Assembly (NCBI GenBank): GCA_002633025.1 | Contig: NMRB01002526.1 | Coordinates: forward strand, 1 to 64,000 | Source: Notospermus geniculatus | Lineage: Eukaryota > Nemertea > Pilidiophora > Heteronemertea > Lineidae | Direction: 5' to 3' | DNA length: 64,000 nt | Shown here: positions 1-10,334 of the stretch, in pieces | How the letters are laid out: the number at the start of each line of letters is the position of its first letter | How positions within the stretch are numbered: the first letter of the stretch is position 1 | Made by a program: the position numbers and the translations under genes | The notes under the pieces: model-generated | Databases searched by the model: none | What the model was told of the DNA's origin: nothing | Seen by the model: only the letters and a program-made list of their open reading frames with translations

Positions 1-895
1 GTACATTGCATATACCCGTGAATCCCAAAAATTGCAGATTTGTAAAAATCTGAAAAAAATAGAAAGAGACTGATGCCAAAGTTGAAAGTTAGAGAGAATG
101 AAGATAACATGTGTAAGGATAAGGGGTAAAAGTTTGGTAACCCTGGCTGTAGTCCCACATGACTTTTACCCCCCTCTGTAGGGGCATTTTTTGGGGGGGT
201 TTGTTCCTGGAACCCCTTTCAGACCCCCACCATTCACTCATATAAATACCCAGAGGTCTGTAGTTACTTGTAGGCATAGTACTTGTGCCAGACATTTGAA
301 TGAATGGCATATTCCAGTTCTGGTTTGTCTGATGAGGTCTGGGGGTATGCCTGATACCCCAAGCCCTCATGGTGGCACCTTAGGAAATGCCATTTTGTAA
401 CGTCCCCATCACCCAAATGGTTAAAGATATGACTCATTTGATGCCAAATTCTGAATCTCTGGTCCCCAATTACCCAGACCACATGTTTTCAGCTTCCTAG
501 GAGACTTTCCATCTGGGAGATATTGACCCCCCAAAACCACACAAACTGGAAATTTCCATTCGTGGGTTCGTGAGGGGGTGTAACTCCTGCACTTTAAACC
601 CCTGTCAAACCAAAACGGGTTGGAATTAGGCCCTGAAACTTTGCAAGTGTTCATTATACGTGGGAAATTTTCTGAAAATTGACCCACTTGGCATGGAATG
701 ACCCAAGTTCTAGTTCAGAAAATTTATTATGTATAGTTCATCATATTCACACTAGTATTTCAGGCCGCGCTCAGCAACCTTCTGCATTCTCTCTTTTTTC
801 TTGTCGGCGTGGACATTCTTCATATCATGCCCACATGGGCAATGAGAAGTGGCAGAATTGAGGTGGTTGTCACATGATGAAAAGATGAAAAAAAT
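1..895. other. Non-coding, no gene recognised
   Basis: Open frames here are under 95 codons, lie on both strands and show no family motif. The sequence is rich in C and G runs and reads like old interspersed repeat. I see no terminal inverted repeat or tandem unit. Confidence 0.5.
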
Positions 896-1261
896 TCACC
901 GCACATCATGTTTTGATAGGATATGGAGGGCCCTTTGTAAGGCAGTGTTCCAGCTATATGTAAAATAAAAAATATATATCAAGAAAAAATGTTTTGATAT
1001 GGTGGCACGATTAATAATAATTGAAAACATTTTTGGGTGGGGATTGGGATTTGGGGGGTGGGGTGGCGGATGGATTGGAATTTTTCCATTGATCATTTCC
1101 AAATTCTTAACACATTTATTTGTCAACATATTATTCAAAATGGAAAAAAGAAACACATTCATGTATTCATGTTCAAAGCTAGCGCCAATAGATGGCCGAT
1201 ATCCAAGTCCTTTGTAATTTGAACCCATTGATGAAAACAATATAGGCCAGTCTGTGCACCC

Positions 1262-1426
1262 TATGCAGCCCTCCTGCACTTTCTTTGTAGAAGCAGTGAT
1301 TGGTGACCATTCTGTTTGTACAGAATGATAACTTGCATTGTCCATCACAATTACAGCTTGTGGAGGTTGTTCGGGAAGAATCGTCTCTCTGAACCATTTC
1401 TGGAAGATGTCATCATTCATAATCAT
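1262..1426 (-). pseudogene. DDE transposase exon, Tc1/IS630-like
   Basis: The minus-strand frame begins right after a splice acceptor (polypyrimidine tract and CAG at 1427-1429). It reads a block of about 45 residues containing KWFRETILP and VIVMDNASYHS. The MDNASYH block is the second catalytic Asp region of DDE_3/Tc1-like transposases common in invertebrates. The frame stays open to 896, but after about residue 50 it turns into low-complexity His/Pro sequence, so similarity ends near 1262. A related copy lies at 18414-18560. No catalytic Glu region is visible, so this is a lone exon of a decayed element. The fold call rests on one motif block; the exact superfamily is uncertain. Confidence 0.6.
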
Positions 1427-1479
1427 CTGAAATAGAAAATGAAAATGGCATTTTTCAACAGAAAGAAAAGGCTACTTAC

Positions 1480-1611
1480 TGTGGATACTCCCTGTATATC
1501 AGGATCTTGTTGTACAGTGGCGTCAGTATCTATTTTGGCTTGCTGGGTTAGTAATGCCAGTTCGGAATGACTCCTGCGCCAATGGACCGTATGTGATGCT
1601 ACTGATGTCAT
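1480..1611 (-). CDS. Possible upstream exon of the DDE gene
   Basis: An open minus-strand stretch ends at a canonical donor (GTAAGT at 1474-1479). It contains HTVHWRRSHSELALLTQQAK and an acidic, Asp/Thr-rich end. It sits just upstream, in transcription order, of the DDE exon at 1262-1426, and its donor faces that exon's acceptor across about 50 bases. The protein segment itself is not recognised. Linkage to the transposase is inferred from spacing and splice signals only. Confidence 0.35.
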
Positions 1612-1852
1612 AGTCCGATAAACTAACCCAGCCCCGTGTACGCTTGAATGTGCCTACCTTGGCTTACCGTGTGCGACCCCTGGTCCATTCCTTCTTCCAG
1701 ATAGCCCTCTTTATTGTAGAAAGACTGACTGACGAATTGAACACTGACTGACGAATTGAACAGAGTATTAAATTTCCCATGAAGTCTCTTCATCGAGATG
1801 TCCGGGTTCTTCTCGATAGTATTACGTGAAATCGACTCATTCTGATGGGGTT

Positions 1853-2353
1853 TCATTGAGGGTGTTGTCCAACCACCTGACCCATCAACGCCGGCAGGCT
1901 TGAAATTCGGTGTGCAGTCCCAACGTTGATTTTGTTTACATTTTCCCCCGTTGTTGTAATGATAATTAATGCAGTTTTATCCGCTCCGATGTATGATTTT
2001 TCAATTGGCGTGCGGCCATCTTTAGTTGTGATGGTTTCTTGTGGGAGGTCTTTGGTAATTTGTACCTCTATAGTTACACCTGTTACATGGGTCAGGGATT
2101 TTATATCACTGATTGTTAGAAGTTCAGGGGTTTCTTGTGTATCCGAGAACTTGGGAAACTCTTCAAACGCTCGATAGAGGGCAGAGCAATTGATGACGTA
2201 GATGGCTGCCTCGCTATTCAAATGTGGTGAGAGTTTGGAGATCAGCTGCCCACAGAAATAGCAAGCTTGGCATTTATCACAAACACGCTTTTCATCTTCA
2301 TTTTTGGCTTGTATATTGGGACGTTCACTGAAAACACTGAGTGTAAGGTACAA
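1853..2353 (-). CDS. OB-fold ssDNA-binding protein fragment (RPA-like)
   Basis: This is an open frame of 166 codons. The first part has a Cys cluster (CDKCQACYFCG). The second part reads as an OB-fold strand pattern: a VTIEVQI strand, a TTKDGRTP turn, an ALIIITT strand, then NVGTAHRIS. That order matches DNA-binding OB domains of replication protein A-like proteins, which several invertebrate DNA transposons carry. It differs from the RPA-like C-terminal domains at 25.1-25.65 and 35.0-35.57 kb, which are a zinc-ribbon OB type. No partner ORF was recognised next to it. The OB-fold call comes from pattern and needs a profile search. Confidence 0.45.
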   Translation of the reverse strand: MYLTLSVFSERPNIQAKNEDEKRVCDKCQACYFCGQLISKLSPHLNSEAAIYVINCSALYRAFEEFPKFSDTQETPELLTISDIKSLTHVTGVTIEVQITKDLPQETITTKDGRTPIEKSYIGADKTALIIITTTGENVNKINVGTAHRISSLPALMGQVVGQHPQ

Positions 2354-2603
2354 CTAGAGGAACTGATATCGCATAAATCAAGCTATGACATATTATGTTA
2401 CTAAGTGTATAACTTTCTGAAATATTCTGTTACTTGACATGCACGTATACATCGACTAAGATTCTTTTGTTCAACATACGGTACTCAATTATATCCCTCA
2501 TGTCCAGAATATAATCAACCGAATAGAAACTTCGAAATTCACAAAACCTCCTTGATCCTTCAAACTGCCCAACACCAGTTCATGAGCACAGTCAAAAGAT
2601 CTG

Positions 2604-2960
2604 TCATGTCATGAGTGATCTCTCCACTAACCATTGGCACAGTGCTAAAACTTCATTACTGGTAGCTGAAGGGAAGATGGCACCTGTCTCATTGTTTCCT
2701 CCAACTTTTTCCGGCACTGGATGAGAATCCCTCACACTCAGTTGATTACTGACTTGTTTGGCCACAAGAAATGCGTACGGTGGTGTCCTCACCGTGGTGT
2801 CCTGTCATCGGGAAGTCTTTCAAGTTCATTGTTGAGAATCTGCCAATTCATGAATTCCAGTATCCACATTCACAGTGTGCGGACTGGCTAAGGCAATTTC
2901 TAAGTTCACTTCTTTCATTGCTTTGCAGTTTTCTAAAACTTCAAGGCTTCATGAACACTG
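2604..2960 (-). other. Unrecognised short ORF region
   Basis: A 62-codon minus-strand frame (2604-2792) includes the segment SNEVLALCQWLVERSLMT. It matches no family I know. It lies downstream, in the minus direction, of the kinase-like fragment of copy A and may be the tail of the same element. No splice signals stand out. Confidence 0.2.
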
Positions 2961-2969
2961 TAGCATTGA

Positions 2970-3368
2970 TCACGTGATCTTGCCCGATTCACTGACTTTG
3001 GGAAGCTGTTTAGCATAACTTCTGGGGCTGCTAAAGCCACGCTTGCATTTCTGTTGCACAGAGGTGTTTCCGAGGTTAATAGTGCAATTAATAGTGCAAT
3101 GAATGTGTTTCTCTGTCTTGGCAAACATTATTTGCTCCAAGAGCCATCGCTTCATCCAGGATTTCAGATATGCTTGCTTGCTTACCATCAACTGTCTGAT
3201 GGACACACACCAAACAACAAACATCCTCATAATTTCATTGATGTCGGGTCTTTCATTAGGCTCAAAATTGATGCATAGATCAAACATACCCATTATTGCA
3301 CCCCAGTGTTTGCGTCTCATGTCCTTGTATTTTGGAAGACTGGACGGTTTCTCTTTTTTCTTCTGCAA
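2970..3368 (-). pseudogene. Protein kinase-like C-terminal fragment
   Basis: The frame contains KYKDMRRKHWGAIMGMFDLC followed by FEPNERPDINEIM. A hydrophobic helix with Cys, then P-x-x-RP and a final helix, is the pattern of kinase subdomain XI, where the conserved Arg pairs with the APE motif. No HRD or DFG motif is visible upstream, so only the last lobe would be present. Copy B keeps the same segment at 25911-26132. The role in the repeated unit is unknown. The kinase assignment is tentative and could be coincidence in a degenerate frame. Confidence 0.35.
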
Positions 3369-3542
3369 TCGTTCAGGACTCTGTTAAGAAAGGAGACCGC
3401 CTCTTATCAGAACATATGGCACAACATTAACTCTGTGGAGAAGTTTCCCACGGCTGGTTCTTTATTAATGTCTTTGATTTTAGCACCAGAAGTAGAAATT
3501 GGGTCTTTCACAGACTTCTGGGGCAAAGAGATTGAAGTCATT

Positions 3543-4511
3543 TCATTTCTGCTGCTTACTGGAGATAGAAGAGAAGAAAAGCACAAAAATTGACACACAA
3601 TATATGATAAATAAAAAGGCAATTTCCAGAGCGTTTGCGAATTTTCGACCCCAACCGGGGTCTTCTTCTCCGGGGTCTTCTTCAGGCTGGAACTTTACTA
3701 TCCGAAACTCTAGAACAGACTCTGGAGATAAAGAATCTGTATTCTGTTCAGAAAGTCCATCTGTACCATCATCACCTGGTAAATCCCCCATGTCCTCAGG
3801 ACTAGGTTTAGGATTTTCCTTATATACCTTGGCCACTTCTCTCAAAGCCATTGTTAATTTGTTCCTGTTGTTGGAACCAGTGATACCTCTTTTTGTTTTT
3901 TCCACAAATTTGCAGCCAGCATGAAAACCTTTCCATGTGATGCCTTTCTGATTGAATAGAAAGTGGAATCTTTTCTGCTGTTTCTGAAGTGGGAACATGA
4001 TTCTAGTGCAAATTTACCAGTTCCTTAGGATCACTTCTTTCAGTATCTATGGAAAGGCATGCATACAAGTGTTTGCAAAAGTATGGCTATCTCTTCATAA
4101 TAAATGCCATGCAGGTACAAACTGACAATTCAGCATTACAGAAATAAACACCAGCTCATACAGATACTGTAAATCTTGTGGCACAATTTCAAAAATGACA
4201 TCACTAAAAATAGCCGCATCTTGTCGCTTTAATTCTGCAAGCAGTGATCGTGATTTCGATATACATGTAATATCATAGCAGTGATCAGTTGTGATTTGTG
4301 AAACCAACTGAGAAAGAGAGTCATTATTTTGTGGCTGCAGTTGGAATGATAGCATCAAACATATTGTATCATCCTCATCTTCGTCCTCAATATCAATTGT
4401 GGCCTTTCTACTGAAATTTTCAGCAAAATATAATGAATCAGGTACTTCAAAGATTGCTACTTGCACTCCTGACAATTTTCCAATTTTTGTCAATATCAGA
4501 AGAATGCACAT
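3543..4511 (-). pseudogene. Unrecognised tail region of copy A
   Basis: Two open frames cover this stretch. One (4095-4511) carries an acidic run IDIEDEDEDDTICLML and SLLAELKRQDAAIFSDVI. The other (3543-3998) carries an acidic, Pro-rich segment SPEDMGDLPGDDGTDG. Both recur in copy B and in part in copy C. A short sequence near 3640-3680 (acccc-aaccgggg palindrome) also occurs near 23890-23935, which suggests a small insertion. No domain was recognised. Confidence 0.35.
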
Positions 4512-4570
4512 ATTACCATTTTGGACAATTTCAATTCCTCTTCTACCTAATGCAGTTGCTTTAGCTAATA

Positions 4571-5290
4571 CTACAGATGGGCGAGTTTTGCTTCGTCTGA
4601 CGTATTTTCATGTGCACGGAGACGTTTTGCACCTGAAAACCTGTCGCGTTGGTCACCACCAATCTGGAATTTGTCACTGGATGTGACCATCTTTCTAGCA
4701 CTGGTCATGACATCTTCTACTGTGTCTTCGTAGAAATCGAGGATGTCTACAACGTCCTTGTATTTCTGTTCATTTTTGAACAGTACTGGTAGTGGCACGA
4801 CTTTTGTTCCATCTGCCAGCTAATTTGTGTTTTTCCCTCGATATATTTAGGGACAACTGGCTTCAGAAGCTGAAATGCTGGCACTAGTTTTGTGACAGCT
4901 CTTGCCATAAGTATTGCAAAGTCCCTGCATATGGAGCGATGTCCTCCTCATTAGGTAAATAGTCCTGAACTGGTGTTGTGATAGTCCCTTTGTGGTACTG
5001 CTGAGAACAATTCAGAAAAATCACAGTTCTGAACCAGTGCTGCCGATCCGAATGCGTGTACCATGTGGCTTTTACGATCAGAACGTTCATCATGAATATG
5101 TCATTTTCCAATTGACGTTACCACCAGTCAGCCTGAACCTCCTTCCATCAACAACAGCTTTGATGAGCTCCTGGTTGAAGTGTCCTTCTATTATTAATTC
5201 AACAAGATACACAGTTCTGCTGTAGCTCACGCAGACTCCCTCATACCCTTTTTTTTGTAAGGTAACTCACAAAACCGACTTTCCTGTTTC
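4571..5290 (-). pseudogene. DUF6589-like region, copy A
   Basis: The frame at 4571-4798 reads KYKDVVDILDFYEDTVEDVM, then KFQIGGDQ and DRFSGAKRLRAHENTSDEA. The GDQ-x-R-x-R-x-x-x-AK block is what I recognise as the hallmark of DUF6589, a domain found in multi-copy genes of invertebrates and fungi and often suspected to be transposon derived. An upstream frame (4884-5111) carries WYTHSDRQHWFRT. Copy A lacks the Leu-Thr pair after GGDQ that copy C retains. Several frameshifts separate the blocks. Function is unknown. Confidence 0.5.
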
Positions 5291-5295
5291 CTGTA

Positions 5296-5793
5296 NAAAA
5301 AAACCCATGCAGGAAGGAGCTAACAAGGATCTGTCATGCCTGACCCTTGTTGGCTCCTTCCTGCAGGGTCGTTTTGTGTCCGAGTGGTCAGCGAGGAAGG
5401 TGAGAGGTCAAGGGTCAAGGTTGTGTTGGTTTCATTGGAATATGTTAATAAACAACGGAGATATTCGAGAAAAACCGAAGATTGCCGAAGATTCCCGAGT
5501 GATTCCGAACATTGCCGAGTACTCCCGAGTGATCATCCGCGACCTTGCACCCCTAGCGGAGGAATTTGGAACTAAGATAAGCGAGAAACGCCCCCTAATG
5601 AGTTGATGACGCCCTCTATTGCCTTCATTTCAGGTCAAGGTCACTTCCGGGGTTAAAGGTCAAGGTCATTTGCAGTGGTGCCGCCTGGGTCTTAGTTTTT
5701 TACTGTGGGGGTCTTACTTTTATAACAGGGTCTTAGTTTTTTACTGTGGGGGTCTTACTTTTGTAGGCTTTAGGCCTTCGTTTTGTACACACC
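5296..5793 (+). mobile_element. Half copy of the foldback element at 10335-11444
   Basis: The sequence matches the spacer and right arm of the complete element: a hairpin around GCAGGAAGGAGCTAAC, then the CGGAGATATTCGAG segment, then two units of the GTCTTACTTTTATAACAGG tandem arm, ending in ACACACCCC at about 5790. The left arm is missing. The break coincides with a single N at 5296, so an assembly collapse of the inverted arms is as likely as a true deletion. The insertion splits the copy A unit. Confidence 0.65.
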
Positions 5794-6107
5794 CCTGGGG
5801 ATATAAGACCAATCCCTACAACTTTTCAAAAGGGACCCATAGTAAATTCTCAATGACTTAGGAGCTGTAGGTATCGGTGGTTTTCCCGCCAGTACATGTG
5901 TAGACAAGACAAGAGGTAATTTTGAACGCTGTAATGCGTGATTGATCGTGTTTTTCGTAGGCCTGTGCAGTTCATGTTGATTCATGTTGGTGGGAGGTAT
6001 GTCGGAAATGAGACAATTATCATCCAGGCGGTGGAGATCGATGATGCTGAAAGGAGCCGTCCATCGTCCATCATCCATCGTCCATCGTCCAGGTTTTTCG
6101 AATACCC
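5794..6107 (+). repeat. Interspersed repeat flanking the foldback element
   Basis: It begins GGGGATATAAGACCAATCCC, matching the sequence after the complete foldback element at 11445-11560. It then includes a 110-base segment (about 5998-6107) repeated in inverse orientation at 9985-10095, with a run of CCATCGTCCATCGTCC units. This shows that a larger repeat, already carrying the foldback element, was inserted into copy A. Confidence 0.6.
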
Positions 6108-6700
6108 GTTTGCCTTCGCACTTGGCAAACTGAACAAGTAGTCCACAAAGGAGTCCACAGCCATATCGTAAGCAAAGCCGCACCTGTTCAACTTCATGTA
6201 GACCACCGTCTTTGGATAATATTGGGGACAGCGTTGTATGCATCCTCGGTTGAATACTTGCCTCCAGTTGTGGCTGGTCTTTTTTTCACATTGTAAGTTA
6301 TATTCTCTCAGTCAATATTGGCAGTCACTGTGGCACAGTCTTTCATTCAGAGATGTTTCGCAATGGCTTTCTGGCATTTCACAGTGGCAGTTGCCGTCAG
6401 GGCCAGATATTTTGCTGTGGGGAAAGTGGATCTGAGCTTTACCAGCTTCTGAAATGCAGGTCTAAAGTCATGAACCACACAGTGGGCCTCATCTATTACT
6501 ACTGCAGGTAATTTCTTCTGCCAAGGACAGCAATTGTGTCTTGCAAACATGCACTTGTGAGGTTCTCAAACTGCTTTGGCTTCAACCAACTAAAAGCAGC
6601 ACCATCAGAAAGGGTTTTCTTTGGGGTGAAATCAAGCAAATAGGGACTTGGGGGTGAAAGATTTAAAGATAAGATAGATCCATGCACTGAGAACATTGGA
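6108..6700 (-). pseudogene. RecQ-like SF2 helicase fragments, copy A
   Basis: The frame at 6347-6550 reads LPAVVIDEAHCVV, HDFRPAFQKLVKLRS and YLALTATATV. These are motif II (DEAH) and motif III of RecQ-family helicases in the expected order and spacing. Upstream, another frame (6499-6705) reads WLKPKQFENL and QDTIAVL, which fits the region just before the Walker A motif. The Walker A motif itself is absent: the sequence jumps from QDTIAVL to KKLPAVV. Downstream, minus-strand sequence near 6190-6340 reads as the ANID-x-ENI segment of the second RecA lobe. It cannot encode an active ATPase. Confidence 0.65.
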
Positions 6701-6787
6701 AGCATGATTTTGGGCTCGGTGCAAATACGTCGCCCAGATGACTTGGGAAGTGGGGAATTGAGGGGTGAAAAATGTGCAAATTTTACC

Positions 6788-7160
6788 TTACAAAATGAAC
6801 GCTTGCTTGCGTGAACTTAAATTCGTGGTGTTCCATCCAAATACTCGTACCTCCTGTGTGGTACTTGCCACGCGTAGAGGTTGTACAGTGTTGTACATGT
6901 ACCTTTTCTGAACGATAGCCTTTTCCAACAAATAGTTGCAATGTTGCAGTCCACTACGGTCAACCACATCAACTAATTGGCACCAATCGTACCGAATTAC
7001 CGGACTGAGGTCATTTACATAAATGAATGCACATACAATCAAGCATTCAAAATGATTGAGACGTTTCTTCTTTCCGTGTTAGTCACAACCCCAAAACAAA
7101 CGGCGAATTTTTCGTGGCCATTTTTGCGCATACCCAATTATATCCTGAATGTCAGTCCAG
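6788..7160 (-). pseudogene. N-terminal conserved region of the unit, copy A
   Basis: The frame reads IVCAFIYVNDLSPVIRYDWC and LQHCNYLLEKAIVQKR, nearly identical to the longer copy C frame (39276-40067). The segment just upstream (KWPRKIRRLFWG) is also shared. No known domain is recognised; its fixed place before the helicase suggests it is the N-terminal part of the same protein. A further 60-codon frame at 7217-7399 has no counterpart that I could find. Confidence 0.4.
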
Positions 7161-7532
7161 AGTTGGTATGCCGGGGAAGGCATCATGAAATGATTTTCGT
7201 GTCATCGGAACAGTATTTATGGCCATTTTAGGGTGTAGGCAATAAAATCCGCAGTCCAAAACGATTTAAAGTACACGTGGTTGTGTTTTTCTTCATAATG
7301 CAGAAGAGCGTAAGCCACCTTTCGTATGTATTGTTGTTCCTCTAGGCCTAGGCCTATCATGCTAGGCCTCATAAAACAAGAGTCATCATCGTCATGCACT
7401 GCTCTTTGCCTAACGGTATGCCTGGTGACCCTTGCCTTGTATAGCTATTGAAATGTGCTTACCTATGGATGGTAACAGCTCCTAATTCACGTAACTCTCA
7501 ACTGGCAATACCAGTAGTAGCAGTCACAGCTA

Positions 7533-8322
7533 CAGTTAACTTCAAATTTATTCATACCCCATGAAAAATTATAGGAGAAATATTTAAAAAAATCACATCA
7601 GCTGAACTGGCACGTCTTAGGCTTCATTGAATGACTTTTAATTGGAATGTACAGTTTTTTAAAAAAATATGGCCAAAATATCGCAGAGATATCACAATTT
7701 CAAAATATCATGAAAAACTGAACTTTTTAAAGTTTCAAATATTTGTTTTGAAATCGAAATCATATCATCCTATGACCAATTCTAAAAACTGCGGTAAAGA
7801 AAGTTTTCGAAAATGTCACTTCGATTTTGTGAAATTGCAAAAATTTGATACTTTGATAATTTCAAGAATTTTGGAAAAAAGTGAATGCCATCAGGCCCGC
7901 ATACTCAAATGAAAAAGATTCAACGTAATTTTCTGACTTGTTCAATCATATGAGATAGTAATTTCAATAAATGGCCAACAAAAATGAAGAAAAGACTATC
8001 ACCAGCTTTAAAAAATTATGCCGCAAAAGCGAAGAAGTATATTCATGCCAATATTTCTTCACAAAGTTTCCATGATAAGGTTGTAGGACATGAAATCAAT
8101 TTCGAATCAAATATCTGAAATTTTCAGAAGTTAGGTTTTTTATGATATTTTGAAATTGTGATATCTTTGTGATATTTTGCCAATAATTTTCAATCTCTGT
8201 ACATTTCGACTAAAAGTCATTAAATGAGGCCCAAGACGTGCAAGCACAACTGATAGGTATGTTCTAATTATTTTTCCTATAATTTTTCATTAGGTATGAA
8301 TAAATTTAAAGTTAACTCACTG
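7533..8322. mobile_element. Tc1/mariner-like non-autonomous inverted-repeat element
   Basis: Left end CAGTTAACTTCAAATTTATT and right end AAATTTAAAGTTAACTCACTG form inverted repeats that continue inward for about 240 bases on each side, with small gaps. Both ends are flanked by TA (7531-7532 and 8323-8324), the Tc1/mariner target. The interior is AT rich and has no coding sequence. Length is 790 bases, so it is a MITE-sized or foldback derivative. Confidence 0.65.
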
Positions 8323-8853
8323 TACATGCACGCCATGTGCTACAGGACATAACTCTTCCCTGTCCCAGCTTGACCACAAATTTAGTGTTTCAGACAGGAT
8401 TTGAAAAAGGCAGGGCAGAGACGCCTCCATTCTCCAAAAGGCAGGGTGCCATGATAGCCCATACCCTGCTTTGGTTCTCAGCCACCAAGGCCCAAGGGCA
8501 TGTCACGACGCAAGTCTTACTCTGATCGTCTTCACACCAATGGACATTTTCAGCTTCGGGGATCAAAGGGTTAAATCACAACACGTGTATGTACTGTAAA
8601 AAAAACTTCAAGGAGAATGCTGATCATGCTGACTCTGAGCAAAACTTCATAGTCTAGGCCTATACAATGAACGTCGATTACACTACAGTCATAGTGATCA
8701 AGGGGTTAAAACTTCAAATGTGGTCAGGTTGGAAAGGGTTAAACAGGACGTATTTCCAAAAACAACTAATGCCAATCCCTTGTAAAAACCCAATAAATAT
8801 TAACCAGTGCATAAGATCTCTTATCAGCTGAAAGTTCAATGCAGCTGAGTATC
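8323..8853. other. Intergenic, no gene
   Basis: No coding motif is visible. A GC-rich patch at about 8400-8480 with repeated GGCAGGG resembles a patch at 12295-12395 and may be a related old repeat. Confidence 0.4.
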
Positions 8854-9909
8854 GCTGAAGGGGTTATTGTCGTCCTGGGTATAGACAAAGCATACCCAGG
8901 TTCAATGTCGTCCAGACAAACTATACCCTGGGTATAGTTTGTCCAAACAAACTATACCCAGGGCATAGTTTGTCTGGACAAAGTGTACCCAGCTTCCCAT
9001 ATGTACACCTGAAGACGAGATTGGTATCACAAAGGGCAAAAAGTGATCTAAAAATTTTCGTCCGAGATTGTCACGTGCGTGTTTCCAAGATTCACGTGAC
9101 CACAAAACTGATGACGTCATGCAGTACATGGAGAACCCGGGAGCATTTCGTCATTTTCATGAATTTTCTTTTTGCATAGCAAGTTTGCGCCATGGGACAC
9201 TTCCGGTAAACAGCCATACAGTGGGATTATTGCTGAAAAGGGCTGCAAATTAATGCTATACCTAGTATAATTTGGGAACAGGGAGATAAGACCAGTCCCT
9301 ACAACTTTTCAAAAGGGGCCCATAGTAAATTATCAAGCACTTAGGAGCTGCAGGCCTAATTCGAGACACTTCCGGTATGCAACCATACTGTGGGATTATT
9401 GCCAGAAAGGGCTGCAAATTAAGGCTATACCTCCCATAATTTGTGAATAGGGAGATAAGACCAATCCCTACAACTTTTCAAAAGGGACCTATAGTGAATT
9501 CTCAAGCACTTAGGAGCTGTAGGCCTAGGTCGAGGCTATCCTTCATTTCATGATTTACGCTGAATATCAACTTCAGTACACCTCTTGGTAGCTGGTTTAG
9601 TAGTGTCATACTTGGATTGTCAGTATGGTGTAGTGCGTGTGTTCGTGGGTTCAATTATGGGCGAAGGATCGAAGCCATGAGGTTGCCCTTACCGCCATTT
9701 TGACCGGCAAGGCCTAGATGCCATGTAACTTTGCGATTCCAATCTCGTCTTCAGGTGCACATATCGGAAGCTGGGTACACTTTGTCAGGACAAACTATAC
9801 CCGAGGTATAGTTTGTCTGGACAAACTGTACCCAGGGTATAGTATGTCTGGACGACGTTGAACCTGGGTATACATTGTATATACCCAGGACGACAATAAC
9901 CCCTTCAGC
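8854..9909. mobile_element. Long-TIR element with 9-bp target repeat (Mutator-like?)
   Basis: The ends GCTGAAGGGGTTATTGTCG and its inverse complement begin inverted repeats of about 170 bases. Each arm also contains internal copies of GTATAGTTTGTCTGGACAAA in both orientations. Flanks are CTGAGTATC (8845-8853) and CTGAGGATC (9910-9918), a 9-bp direct repeat with one mismatch. Long inverted repeats and a 9-bp duplication suggest Mutator-like. There is no transposase inside. Confidence 0.55.
9194..9531 (+). repeat. Two tandem copies of a ~170-bp repeat
   Basis: The unit starts GACACTTCCGGTA and contains CAGTGGGATTATTGC, GGGAGATAAGACCA and CTTAGGAGCTG. Two units lie head to tail inside the long-TIR element. 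A third copy at about 10187-10330 plus 11445-11520 was split by the foldback element, which provides its target-site context. Confidence 0.6.
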
Positions 9910-9984
9910 CTGAGGATCAGATCCATGGTCCTCTAGCATTTTCCCGCCAAAAAGATCATCAATACCATGCGGCCGAAAGGCGGG

Positions 9985-10095
9985 TATTCGAAAAACCTGG
10001 ACAATGGACGGTGGACGATGGACGATGGACGGCTCCTTTGAGCATCATCGATCCCCACCACCTGGATGATAATTGTCGCATTTTCGACATACCTC
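9985..10095 (-). repeat. Inverted copy of the 5998-6107 repeat
   Basis: It includes ATTCGAAAAACCTGGACAAT, a run of GGACGATGGAC units and AGCATCATCGATCCCCACCA. These are the reverse complement of sequence inside the composite insertion in copy A. The short GGACGATGGAC units vary in number between copies. Confidence 0.6.
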
Positions 10096-10334
10096 CAAGA
10101 CGTAAAAAATACGCCGCAAGAATGTAAATGAAAAATTGCACCAAATCAAAGTATATCGTGCAAGATTTATAAAATATCATCCTGGGTGCATTTCGTCATT
10201 TTCACGAATTTTCTCTTTGCATGGCAAGTTTGACGCCCTGGGACATTTCCGACAAACAGCCGTACAGTGGGATTATTGTTGGGAAGGGCTGGAAAATTAA
10301 TGCTATACCGACTATAATTCGGGAATGGGGAGAT

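Larger units (their letters stand above)
2970..7160 (-). mobile_element. Copy A of a three-copy RecQ-like/DUF6589-like unit
   Basis: Minus-strand order is: conserved N-terminal region (6788-7160), RecQ-like helicase fragments (6108-6700), DUF6589-like region (4571-5290), then an unrecognised tail ending in a kinase-like fragment (2970-4511). The same order recurs at 25970-29330 and 37279-40435 with high identity at DNA level. This copy is broken by a composite repeat insertion at 5296-6107. Many frame changes occur between domains, so it is a pseudogene or a multi-exon element with errors. No terminal inverted repeats or target duplications were found, so the element ends are unknown. A segmental duplication of a host gene is the alternative, though the repeated truncation suggests a mobile origin. 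Confidence 0.6.

Noticed and set aside
896-1261. C-terminal extension of the DDE ORF
   Set aside because: Sequence turns into low-complexity His/Pro and hydrophobic runs with no transposase features; treated as intron or flank.
2970-3368. Host protein kinase gene
   Set aside because: Only a subdomain XI-like end is visible, it recurs in copy B, and no HRD or DFG motif occurs; kept only as a kinase-like fragment of the repeated unit.
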